Source: Verrucomicrobiota bacterium
GTDB taxonomy: Bacteria; Verrucomicrobiota; Verrucomicrobiia; Limisphaerales; UBA9464
Length of the DNA: 43,885 nt
Assembly (NCBI GenBank): GCA_025363585.1
Contig: JANYDN010000362.1
Coordinates: 1 to 43,885 of the forward strand
Reading direction: 5' to 3'
In this document: positions 35,475-43,291 of the stretch, piece by piece
Position numbering within the stretch: position 1 is the stretch's first letter
Layout: every line of letters starts with the position of its first letter
Program-made: the position numbers and the translations under genes
The notes under the pieces: model-generated
Told to the model about the DNA's origin: nothing
What the model saw: the letters and a program-made list of their open reading frames with translations, nothing else
Database searches by the model: none

Positions 35475-36143
35475 TCAATGGCGCGCAAGGGCCACGACGA
35501 TCGCAACGATGCCCGCGATCCCGAGCAGGACCAATGGCCAGGTGAAGGCAAGACCGACGCGGCACAATTGCCGGAACGGAAGCGATCCGAAGCCCGTCAC
35601 GGATCCGGGACCACCAGGCTTGGGATCGGTTCCCGGTCCACCGCCCAATACCGTCCACTTGAGGCGCGCCGAATTCCATTCCATGCGCCCGTTCTCGACG
35701 ACGGCGAGGGCCTTGCCGATTTCCTGGTTCCAGTTGCCCTCGGTCCATTCCTCGTCGCGGATCACGCCGATGTCCTCGAGCGCGGTGCGGAGTCCCTCGA
35801 GCGACCGCGACATTTGCTCGGCGTCGCGACGCGCGTCGAACTCCGCCTTTTCGAGCAGGGCGATCCCACGGGTCAACTCGTCGCGCATCTCGCCGCGTCC
35901 CGTCTGGAACTCGGCGCGGCGCCGGCGCATCTCCTCGAGCTCGGATTTGGCGCGCTCGAGTTGCTCGTGCGCCTCGTGCAGTTTCGCCAACTGCTGCTGG
36001 GTCGCCGTGAGTTGCGAGTCGAGTTCCTCCCGCGTCGGCGCCCGCCCGCCGGTCCCCGTGCCGGGACGCACGACGCCGCCGGTCGCGCCGGGATGCGTTG
36101 TTGGAAACTCGTGGTCCACGAACTCGGTGTCGTCGTACGGCAT
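35475..36143 (-). CDS. Coiled-coil protein with C-terminal membrane anchor, unknown
   Basis: The 222-residue protein has a short Gly/Pro/Thr-rich N terminus (MPYDDTEFVDHEFPTTHPGA), a long coiled coil (about 35-125: LDSQLTATQQQLAKLHEAHE through RRRAEFQTGRGEMRDELTRG), a WTEGNWNQE motif, and one C-terminal transmembrane helix (LAFTWPLVLLGIAGIVAIVV). It ends 12 bases before the next gene, so the two are cotranscribed and may interact. The pattern is like that of small inner-membrane scaffold proteins, but no function is known. Confidence 0.75.
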   Translation of the reverse strand: MPYDDTEFVDHEFPTTHPGATGGVVRPGTGTGGRAPTREELDSQLTATQQQLAKLHEAHEQLERAKSELEEMRRRRAEFQTGRGEMRDELTRGIALLEKAEFDARRDAEQMSRSLEGLRTALEDIGVIRDEEWTEGNWNQEIGKALAVVENGRMEWNSARLKWTVLGGGPGTDPKPGGPGSVTGFGSLPFRQLCRVGLAFTWPLVLLGIAGIVAIVVALARH

Positions 36144-36201
36144 GGTTTGCGCCCTTGAATCGCGCCGAACGCTACGGGGCCTCCGCGCCGTTGGCGAGAG
36201 G

Positions 36202-36345
36202 CTAGTAGCCAGTATTCAGTGGTCAGTCGTCAGTCGCCAGCGTTTGGACTCCCGTCGCGTCGTTCGCAAGGACCTGACGACTGACGACTGACGACTGACG
36301 ACTGACGACTGATTACTGATTACTGAATACTGGTTACTGAATACT
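36202..36345. repeat. Inverted family C repeats with a tandem heptamer upstream of mutS
   Basis: The left arm (36202-36240, with CAGTATTCAGTGGTCAGTCG) is an imperfect reverse complement of the right arm. The right arm is a tandem array: five CTGACGA units (36274-36308), two CTGATTA units (36309-36322), then CTGAATACTGGTTACTGAAT. The array ends 25 bases before the mutS start. Confidence 0.9.
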
Positions 36346-36370
36346 TCCCCCGCTACCGTCCCGCCACGCA

Positions 36371-39091
36371 ATGGCCGGTCCCGACGTCCAACTCTCGCCC
36401 ATGATGGCGCAGTACCGCCGCATCAAGTCGGAACTGCCACGCGACGCCCTCCTGCTCTTCCGGCTCGGCGATTTCTACGAACTCTTTTTCGAGGACGCCC
36501 AGCAGGGCGCGCAGATCCTCAACGTCGCGCTCACCCAACGGAACGGGATCCCCATGTGCGGCATCCCGTACCACGCCGCCAACGGCTATATCGGCCGCCT
36601 GCTCAAGGCCGGCCGGAAGGTCGCCGTCTGCGACCAGATCGAGGAGGCCAAGCCCGGCAAACTCGTCCAGCGCGACGTCACCGCCATCCTTTCGCCCGGC
36701 ACCCATTTCGACGACCGGTTGCTGAGCGCCGACCGCAACAACTTCCTCGCCGCCGCCGCGCGCTCCGGAAACGTGTTCGCCCTCGCGGTCGTCGACCTGA
36801 CCACCGGCGACTTCCGCGTCACCGAGACGGACGAACGCAAGACGCTGGTCGCCGAGTTGGAACGGCTGCGTCCCGCGGAACTCGTGTTCCCCGCCACCGA
36901 CCGCACGCTCCACGACCTGCTGGTCGGGCGCGACGCGACGGATCCGGAACCCGACGCCGAGCCGCCGCAGACCGGGCCCGCGGGCACGCTGCTCACGGGC
37001 GGCATCCTGGTTGGGTACGACGACTGGACCTTTCTCCCCGAAACGGCCGTGTTCACGCTCCGCGAGCATTTCAAGGTCGCGACGCTCGACGGCTACGGCT
37101 TGCGCGGGCGCAATGCCGCGGCCGGTGCGGCCGGCGGCGTGCTGCATTATCTCACGCACCATCTCCGCCGCGACGCGACGCACCTCACGCGTCTCGGGTT
37201 CTACCGCGTCTCGGATTTCCTCGTCCTCGACGCCACGTCCGTCCGCAACCTCGAGTTGCTCGAACCGCTCCACGCCGGCGGGCCGCGCAACACCACCCTC
37301 TTCGCCGCGATGAACCGCGCCGTCACGCCGATGGGCGCGCGCCGGGTCCGCGACTGGATCACCCAGCCGCTGTCGTCCGCGGACGCCATCCGCGCGCGAC
37401 AGGACGCGGTGGCGGCTTGGCTCGCGGATCCCGGGTCGCTGGGGGCGTTCCGCGCGCGTTTGCAGGAAGTGCGCGATCTCGAACGCACGTTGGGCCGGCT
37501 GAGCCTCGGTTCCGGCAACGGCCGTGACCTCGCCGCCCTCCGCGTCGCGCTCCTCCAACTGCCCGGGATCCGCGCCGTCCTCGCGCCCCTCGCCGACGCG
37601 TTGCCGCCGGACGCCCAGGCCTCGCTCGGCGAATCGATCGTGGCCGATCCGCCCGCGCCCGATGCGGCCGGCTTGATCGCGCGGCTGACGGCCGCGATCC
37701 ACGAGCTTCCGTCGCTCGCCGAGTTGCTCGGGCGCGCGATCGTCGACGAACCCCCGATGGCCGTGAAGGAAGGCGGCATCATCCGCGACGCCTTCAGTCC
37801 CGAGCTCGACGAACTCCGCTCCGCCGCGCGCGGCGGCAAGGATTGGCTCGCGAAAATGCAGCAGGAGGAATCCGCGCGCTCCGGAATCCCGAACCTGAAG
37901 ATCGGGTTCAATTCCGTCTTCGGCTATTACCTCGAGGTCACCCGGACCCACCTGTCCAAGGTCCCGCCCGAATACATCCGCAAACAAACCGTCGCCAGTG
38001 GCGAGCGCTTCATCACGCCCGAGTTGAAGTCGATGGAGCAAAAAATCCTCGGTGCCGAGGAACGCGGCTCGAAGCTCGAGTACGACCTGTTCCTCAAGGT
38101 CCGCGAGGAAGTCCTCGCCGAATTGCGCCCCATCCAGGAAACCGCGTCGGCGCTCGCCCAACTCGACGTCCTCGCGGGGTTCGCGGAGATTGCTCGCCTC
38201 CACGGACACGTCCGTCCCGACGTCCGCGACGAGGGCATCGTGGAGATCCGCGATGGGCGCCATCCCGTGCTGGAGCAGGTCTTGGTCGACGAGCGTTTCG
38301 TTCCCAACGACACCCTCCTTTCCAGCGACGGTTGCCAGATCATGCTGATCACCGGCCCGAACATGGCCGGCAAAAGCACCTACATCCGGCAGGTCGCGTT
38401 GCTCGCGTTGCTCGCGCACACCGGCGCGTTCGTTCCCGCGTCGTCCGCCCGCGTCGATCTCGTCGACCGCATCTTCACGCGCATCGGCGCCAGCGACGAC
38501 CTTGCGCGCGGGCAGAGCACGTTCATGGTGGAGATGAGCGAGACCGCCAACATCCTGAACAACGCCACCCGCCGCTCGCTCGTCATCCTCGACGAGATCG
38601 GGCGCGGCACGAGCACGTTCGACGGACTCAGCCTGGCTTGGAGCATCGTCGAGCACCTGCACCACCAGGTCGGCGCCAAGACGCTGTTCGCGACGCATTA
38701 CCACGAGTTGACGGAACTCGGGTCGAATCCGGATTCGGTGGAATCGCCCAACGCGTCGGCGTCCGCATCCGCGATCCGCTTGCCACGCGTGCGCAACCAC
38801 CACGTGGCGGTGCGCGAATGGAACGACCAGATCATCTTCCTGCGGAAGGTCGTTCCCGGCGGCACCGACAAGAGCTACGGCATCCAGGTGGCGCGACTCG
38901 CGGGCGTGCCCAAGCCAGTGATCGAACGTTCGAAGGAAATCCTGCGCATCCTCGAGGAAGCCGAGCTCAACCTGCATCAAGTCGTGGGAAGCGGGACGCC
39001 GGCGCCCGCCAAACGCGCGGGCCGCAAACGTTCCGAACGCGAGCGCCTGCTCCAACTCGCGCCGCCCCCGCAACTCGACCTGTTCTCGTAG
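36371..39091 (+). CDS. mutS: DNA mismatch repair ATPase MutS
   Basis: MutS finds base mismatches and small loops after replication and recruits MutL. The 906-residue protein is complete and slightly long. The mismatch motif FYE is in RLGDFYELFFEDA near residue 36. The ATPase core has TGPNMAGKSTYIRQ (Walker A, about 659), FMVEMSETANILNNAT, and LVILDEIGRGTSTFDG (Walker B and signature), then FATHYHEL. The C-terminal part contains PGGTDKSYGIQVARLAGVP. Followed by mutS-unrelated leftward genes; no mutL seen. Confidence 0.97.
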   Translation: MAGPDVQLSPMMAQYRRIKSELPRDALLLFRLGDFYELFFEDAQQGAQILNVALTQRNGIPMCGIPYHAANGYIGRLLKAGRKVAVCDQIEEAKPGKLVQRDVTAILSPGTHFDDRLLSADRNNFLAAAARSGNVFALAVVDLTTGDFRVTETDERKTLVAELERLRPAELVFPATDRTLHDLLVGRDATDPEPDAEPPQTGPAGTLLTGGILVGYDDWTFLPETAVFTLREHFKVATLDGYGLRGRNAAAGAAGGVLHYLTHHLRRDATHLTRLGFYRVSDFLVLDATSVRNLELLEPLHAGGPRNTTLFAAMNRAVTPMGARRVRDWITQPLSSADAIRARQDAVAAWLADPGSLGAFRARLQEVRDLERTLGRLSLGSGNGRDLAALRVALLQLPGIRAVLAPLADALPPDAQASLGESIVADPPAPDAAGLIARLTAAIHELPSLAELLGRAIVDEPPMAVKEGGIIRDAFSPELDELRSAARGGKDWLAKMQQEESARSGIPNLKIGFNSVFGYYLEVTRTHLSKVPPEYIRKQTVASGERFITPELKSMEQKILGAEERGSKLEYDLFLKVREEVLAELRPIQETASALAQLDVLAGFAEIARLHGHVRPDVRDEGIVEIRDGRHPVLEQVLVDERFVPNDTLLSSDGCQIMLITGPNMAGKSTYIRQVALLALLAHTGAFVPASSARVDLVDRIFTRIGASDDLARGQSTFMVEMSETANILNNATRRSLVILDEIGRGTSTFDGLSLAWSIVEHLHHQVGAKTLFATHYHELTELGSNPDSVESPNASASASAIRLPRVRNHHVAVREWNDQIIFLRKVVPGGTDKSYGIQVARLAGVPKPVIERSKEILRILEEAELNLHQVVGSGTPAPAKRAGRKRSERERLLQLAPPPQLDLFS

Positions 39092-39112
39092 ACGGAAACC
39101 GTGGCTAACGGG

Positions 39113-39194
39113 GGCCCTGCCGTCACCGCCACCCGCGGAGCCGAGTGTTTCCTATCTAAGAAAACGACAATCCGCGGGAGATGACGGCAGGGCC
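39113..39194. repeat. Nested inverted repeat after mutS
   Basis: Outer arms GGCCCTGCCGTCA (39113-39125) and TGACGGCAGGGCC (39182-39194) are perfect reverse complements. Inner arms CCCGCGGA (39132-39139) and TCCGCGGG (39171-39178) are perfect too. The loop includes TTTCCTATCTAAGAAA. No T-run follows, so it is not a simple intrinsic terminator, but it may stop or protect convergent transcripts. Confidence 0.75.
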
Positions 39195-39232
39195 GCCGTC
39201 ACCCACGAAGACCAACGTTTCGTCGCGGCCCG

Positions 39233-39985
39233 TCATCCCGCCGCGATTCCACGCGCGGGATGTCGGCGCGCGAACGCCGCCACCGATTCCCATTCCACGC
39301 GAACGTATCCGCGCGCGAACGCGTCGCGGCGTGCCTCCAGCCGTTCCGCCAATTCCCACGCCACGGCGAGATCGCCGCGCCCGAAATAGTCCGCCACCCA
39401 CTCCCGCCACGGGCCGTCCGCCGGCAACCCGACTCCTGCCTCCGCGCCCTGCGGCAACGACAACGCGTGCGGCATTCCCGTGATCTCCGCATCTCGGTGC
39501 AAAGCCAGCCACAGCAGCCGTGCCAGCGACGCGGCCGCGCGGCGAACCGTCGCCGGAAACGGTCCGAGCGCGCCGTCGGCCTCGTCCGCGATACACCGGA
39601 TCCTTGCGCCGTCGTCCGTCCACTCCAGCGACACGCGCAGCGGCGGCGCAGCCCATTTTCCCGCGCGGTTGAAACGCGGTTGGAGCGTCCGGATCAATTC
39701 CGACTCGAGCCGCAGCGCGTGGGATTCGCTCTCGCAGGATTCCCATTCGATTCGGTCCGCGGAATGGATGAGGCGGACGATCCGTCGCGGTTGTCCGCGG
39801 GTCCGGCGATAACTCGAGAGCCGTTGGCGCAGGTTGACCGCCTTGCCGACGTACACGAGGTGGCCCGCGGTGTCGTGCATGCGATACACGCCCGGGCCGG
39901 TGGGCAATGCGCGGAACCACGCGGGCCCCAGGCGCTCGACCAACGGTTGCGCCGCGGGAAGCAGTCTCAATTGCGCGTCGGCCAT
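39233..39985 (-). CDS. GIY-YIG nuclease domain protein, UvrC/Cho-like
   Basis: The 250-residue protein has PTGPGVYRMHDTAGHLVYVG (GVY at 32-34, YVG at 45-47), KAVNLRQRLSSY with the conserved Arg, and ESESHALRLESELIRTLQPR with the metal Glu. This matches the N-terminal nuclease of UvrC and Cho, which nick damaged DNA. It lacks the UvrB-binding, RNase H-like and helix-hairpin-helix parts of full UvrC. The C-terminal half (about 110-250) is unrecognised. Start ATG 39985 is 13 bases after the DUF2314 gene. Repair role is an inference. Confidence 0.88.
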   Translation of the reverse strand: MADAQLRLLPAAQPLVERLGPAWFRALPTGPGVYRMHDTAGHLVYVGKAVNLRQRLSSYRRTRGQPRRIVRLIHSADRIEWESCESESHALRLESELIRTLQPRFNRAGKWAAPPLRVSLEWTDDGARIRCIADEADGALGPFPATVRRAAASLARLLWLALHRDAEITGMPHALSLPQGAEAGVGLPADGPWREWVADYFGRGDLAVAWELAERLEARRDAFARGYVRVEWESVAAFARRHPARGIAAG

Positions 39986-39998
39986 CGCGCGGCTCCCG

Positions 39999-41309
39999 TC
40001 ATTCCGACTGCGCGGCGCGTTCGCGTTGGACTTCCACCAGCACCTTCGTCCCGAACATGCCGCGCGGCTGTCCCTCGACGACGTACACCCAGTCCCGCAC
40101 GTCTACCACCGGCACGTCGACGCCGGATCCCAATCGCAAGTCCCCGAGATCAACCGGATCGTTCCCGATGCGTCCGTGGATTCGATCGTTGTCGATGCGG
40201 ACGACATCGACCCAGATGAGCTCGGTGGAATCGCCGTGGGTCAACGGGACCTTGACGGCATGCGCCTCGCCTTCCTTGCGTTCCAGGGCCGCGACGAATT
40301 CCGGCCAGCGTCGCGACGCCTCCTCCACCGCGGCCAGCATGCGCGGATCGTCGTCCGCCACTTCCACCACCGGCAGGCGCGTCGGCTCCTCGAACACCTG
40401 CGCGACATCGCCCGATCGCAGGCGGGCCTCGAGGCTTTCGTCCCAGTGGTTGAACCGGTTGCCGTCGGGTTGGTAGATCGCCTGGCAATCGGGCCCCGCG
40501 AGCTCCGCCACCAACCGCGCCATGTGCGGATAATACGAGGATGGCAAAGCCGACGGATCGGGATTCGCCGACTCCATGAAATCGACCGCGAGCCAACCGC
40601 GATTTTCCTCCAGGACTTGCCTGATGCGAAGGTCGCCCAACGAATCCGCCAACGACGTCGGGTCGTCGAAATAGGGTTGGTCGTGGTTATGGACCAGAAA
40701 CACGCCGTGGTTCGACCCGACAAACAGGAACGGTGATCGCCCGCCGACCCATCCCGAACCCGACGGATGGTCGCTCGCGGCGACATTCGGTTTCTCGTCG
40801 TCGCGGAGGGCGTGGAACGGACCGCCCCACGCGGCCTCGCAATACCGCGCCAGCATTCCCGCCTCGAGATACCGCGGCTTGCGAAGGAGCAGGACCAACG
40901 AGACCAACGGCTTTTCCTCCTCGTCGCCGCCGACGAGACCGGCCTCGCGCAACGACGCCGGGGAAAAGTCCCGATGGATCGACCACGCCATCGCCAGAAA
41001 GCCCACCAGCAGCGCAATGCGGCCCATCGTCGGAGCCTTGGTGACGAGACCGACGACCTGCGTGACGGCCAGCAACACGACGAGGGGCAGCGCGGTCCAT
41101 CGCGCCCATCCGCGGCAGAACCAAAGGCCGACGCCGGAGGCCGCGAGAGGCAATCCGAGCACCAGCAGAAGCCATCCGGCGAGCGACAGGAATTGCGACA
41201 TCCAGTAGTGAATGCCGACGAACGCGAAAGCCAAACCAACCATGAACACGACGCAGGCCGTCAATGCGCGCTCACCACCGGGAAAACGGAAACGGGATTT
41301 ACCTCCCAT
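39999..41309 (-). CDS. Membrane protein with C-terminal DUF2314 domain
   Basis: The 436-residue protein starts MGGKSRFRFPGGERALTACV, with three to four N-terminal transmembrane helices (to about 130). A soluble part (about 140-320) contains SGWVGGRSPFLFVGSNHGVF. The last ~110 residues match DUF2314: VKVPLTHGDSTELIWVDVVR, IDNDRIHGRIGNDPVDLGDL, VVDVRDWVYVV. DUF2314 proteins have no settled function. The ATG at 41309 is chosen over 41351 because it starts at the conserved-looking part. Confidence 0.8.
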   Translation of the reverse strand: MGGKSRFRFPGGERALTACVVFMVGLAFAFVGIHYWMSQFLSLAGWLLLVLGLPLAASGVGLWFCRGWARWTALPLVVLLAVTQVVGLVTKAPTMGRIALLVGFLAMAWSIHRDFSPASLREAGLVGGDEEEKPLVSLVLLLRKPRYLEAGMLARYCEAAWGGPFHALRDDEKPNVAASDHPSGSGWVGGRSPFLFVGSNHGVFLVHNHDQPYFDDPTSLADSLGDLRIRQVLEENRGWLAVDFMESANPDPSALPSSYYPHMARLVAELAGPDCQAIYQPDGNRFNHWDESLEARLRSGDVAQVFEEPTRLPVVEVADDDPRMLAAVEEASRRWPEFVAALERKEGEAHAVKVPLTHGDSTELIWVDVVRIDNDRIHGRIGNDPVDLGDLRLGSGVDVPVVDVRDWVYVVEGQPRGMFGTKVLVEVQRERAAQSE

Positions 41310-41370
41310 GTGCGGCCACAGTGCGGAGCCGGAGGGAGTTGGCAAAGCCAAACGTCGGGGGGAGGGGGAA

Positions 41371-41544
41371 GTTTTCAGTGCTCAGTTTTCAGTTTTCAGT
41401 TCCTGCCGCGGAGGCCAAATCCGCGCCTTCGGCTGACAGATCCAACGACTCGTTCCCTCCGGACGTGCCGTGCGGCCCCGAACTCCGAATGACGCCAAGC
41501 AAACCCAACGCCCACTGAAAACTGACCACTGAAAACTGAAAACT
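41371..41544. repeat. Inverted family C pair upstream of nrdR
   Basis: The arm at 41371-41402 (GTTTTCAGTGCTCAGTTTTC) and the arm at 41513-41544 (ACTGAAAACTGACCACTGAA) are imperfect reverse complements. The 110 bases between them show no gene. The unit is between divergent genes. Confidence 0.88.
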
Positions 41545-41628
41545 CCGGCCCCCGGCATTGACACCCCAACGGGTAGTGGGCTAGCGATTGCGGGACCACA
41601 GCGGGTGGATTTTCCGGAGTCAGACGCT

Positions 41629-42141
41629 ATGCGGTGCCCGAAATGTACCGGTCAGGAAGACCGGGTGATCGATTCTCGATCCTCGAAAGAGGGGGCAACC
41701 ATCCGGCGTCGGCGCGAATGCCTCTCGTGTTCCCATCGGTTCACGACCTACGAGGAGATCGAGCGCGAGTTGTTGGTGATCATCAAACGCGACGGCCGAC
41801 GCGAACCGTTCTCCCGCGAGAAGCTCGTCGCCGGCATCAAGCGCGCCTGCCAGAAGCGGCCGGTCCCGGAGGAAGCGATCGCCAACGCGGTCGAACGCAT
41901 CGCCGAAAACCTGTCCGCGAGTTTCGACCGCGAGGTTCCCGCGCGCGAGGTCGGGGCGCGCGTCATGACCGAACTCCATTCCCTCGATGCCGTCGCGTAC
42001 ATCCGGTTCGCGAGCATCTACCGGCAATTCGAGGAGGTCACCGATTTCGTCGAGGAAGCCCAACGGCTGGCGTCGTTGGGCCCCCCCGACAAACGGCAGA
42101 TGTCGTTCGAACTGCCCGCCGAGAGCGGGGCCACCCCATGA
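41629..42141 (+). CDS. nrdR: Transcriptional repressor NrdR
   Basis: NrdR represses ribonucleotide reductase genes in response to nucleotide binding. The 170-residue protein has the N-terminal zinc ribbon MRCPKCTG...RRRRECLSCSHRFTTYE and an ATP-cone (VIIKRDGRREPFSREKLVAG, IKRACQKRPV, and VAYIRFASIYRQFEEVTDF). ATG 41629 starts exactly at the zinc ribbon, with GGAG eight or nine bases upstream. Its stop overlaps the next start. Confidence 0.96.
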   Translation: MRCPKCTGQEDRVIDSRSSKEGATIRRRRECLSCSHRFTTYEEIERELLVIIKRDGRREPFSREKLVAGIKRACQKRPVPEEAIANAVERIAENLSASFDREVPAREVGARVMTELHSLDAVAYIRFASIYRQFEEVTDFVEEAQRLASLGPPDKRQMSFELPAESGATP

Positions 42142-42725
42142 TCGAGCTCGACCGCGATTCCATCTGGCTGACGCAACCCGACGGCGAGTCGGTTCCCTGT
42201 TCCTTGGAGGCGCTGACCTTCGAGATCGCGGGGAGCGAGGCCGCGCGGTTGGACCCCGAGGTGCTCCGCCACGCCGCCGCCGGCGTGTTGCATTACTTCA
42301 AGGACGAGTTGAAGCGCACCCAGGTCACGCTCGCCGAATTCGCGACCGCGCTCGCGCGCGTGCTCGAGGGACTCGGCCTGTGCGTCGAGGTGACGACCGG
42401 CGGCAACACTGCCGCTGCCGCCGCGGCGATGGCGGCGACCGCGGCCGCGATACGCCAGGCCGATCTCCGCGAGTTGGCGTTCGAGTCCGGCAAATTGGGC
42501 GAACTCGATTTCTTCCCGCGCCTGCACACAACGCTGCGCAAGGAACTCGAGGCCGACCCGGAGCGGGTCGAGTTCCGCGGATTGCGCGGCGCGGTGAAGC
42601 AATTGCTCGGGCGCAAGCACTGGACCAACGGTTGCCGCGACCTCGAGGACCGCATCCTCAAGGCGCTCCGCGAATGGTGGATCCAGGAAAAAGGCGACCG
42701 CCGGGCGCTGTTGTTGGTGTCGTAG
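42138..42725 (+). CDS. Conserved-looking protein of unknown function, coupled to nrdR
   Basis: The 195-residue protein begins MIELDRDSIWLTQPDGESVP, overlaps nrdR by four bases, and has an Ala-rich helix (AAAAAAMAATAAAIRQADLR) in the middle and a basic C-terminal part (LLGRKHWTNGCRDLEDRILK). No domain is recognised. Tight coupling suggests a regulatory or nucleotide-related role together with NrdR, but this is inference. Confidence 0.7.
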   Translation: MIELDRDSIWLTQPDGESVPCSLEALTFEIAGSEAARLDPEVLRHAAAGVLHYFKDELKRTQVTLAEFATALARVLEGLGLCVEVTTGGNTAAAAAAMAATAAAIRQADLRELAFESGKLGELDFFPRLHTTLRKELEADPERVEFRGLRGAVKQLLGRKHWTNGCRDLEDRILKALREWWIQEKGDRRALLLVS

Positions 42726-42863
42726 GCGCGGGAGCCGGTTGGACCCACGCACGTCGGCATCGTCCGGCGGTTTGCCCGTCGATTCGTGGCACCGAGGATA
42801 ACCTTGGTTCATGAAGTTGACGTTCTGACGCGAGGTCCCGCTGCCTTCAAATTGCCCGTCGGT

Positions 42864-42966
42864 GCGCGACGCCGGAGGCGTCCCAGAATGTAGCCGGCGG
42901 TGGAACACCGCCGGCTGCCGATCCCACGGCACGGTCCACCCCGGCAGGGGTGGCACCCATTCCGAC
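42864..42966. repeat. Left flank of REP-like inverted repeats around a transposase fragment
   Basis: Three palindromes in a row: GACGCC-GGA-GGCGTC (about 42869-42883), a 10-bp stem GCCGGCGGTG-GAA-CACCGCCGGC (42893-42915), and ACCCC-GGC-AGGGGT (near 42937-42950), then GGCACCCATTC. The whole set is repeated in reverse complement at 43188-43287. Confidence 0.9.
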
Positions 42967-43143
42967 AAGCAGGTGGACGTGGTCGGACACGCCGCCGACC
43001 TCCATCGGGACGGCGCCGAGTCCTTTGACGGTGCCCGCAAGGTAGGCATGAAAACGCGATCGCCACTCCGTGTCGATCAACGGTTCGCGGTACTTGGTGG
43101 AAAAGACGAGGTGATGGAGGAGGGACGTGTAGGTCGAGGGCAT
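42958..43143 (-). pseudogene. Truncated IS200/IS605-like (RAYT-type) HUH transposase
   Basis: Residues 1-62 read MPSTYTSLLHHLVFSTKYRE, PLIDTEWRSRFHAYLAGTVK, GLGAVPMEVGGVSDHVHLLV, the N-terminal half of Y1 transposases with the HUH metal motif (DHVHLLV, His 55 and His 57). After that the frame runs directly into repeat sequence (to a stop at 42847) and the catalytic Tyr helix and downstream part are missing. The remnant is non-functional as a transposase. The right-hand flank is at 43188-43287. Confidence 0.8.
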
Positions 43144-43187
43144 GGAAAAACCTGAACGATGCGCGTTCGCCGCGCAAAACTTCGGCC

Positions 43188-43287
43188 GAATGGGTGCCAC
43201 CCCTGCCGGGGTGAATGATATTGTGGAACCAGCGGCCGGCGGTGTTCCACCGCCGGCTACAGTCTCGGACGCCTCCGGCGTCGCACC
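43188..43287. repeat. Right flank of REP-like inverted repeats around the transposase fragment
   Basis: The segment 43188-43215 (GAATGGGTGCCACCCCTGCC) is the reverse complement of the inner left copy, and 43233-43287 (GGCCGGCGGTGTTCCACCGC through GACGCCTCCGGCGTCGC) of the outer left copy, with only a few changes. It ends four bases before the stop codon of the sigma factor gene. Confidence 0.9.
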
Positions 43288-43291
43288 CCTG

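Noticed and set aside
36274-36322. Tandem heptamers as a CRISPR array
   Set aside because: Units are seven bases with no spacers; this is a simple tandem repeat within a repeat family.
36353-39073. 906-codon ORF antisense to mutS
   Set aside because: It mirrors a certain mutS gene, and the protein is low-complexity Arg/Asp/Glu/Gly/Val-rich.
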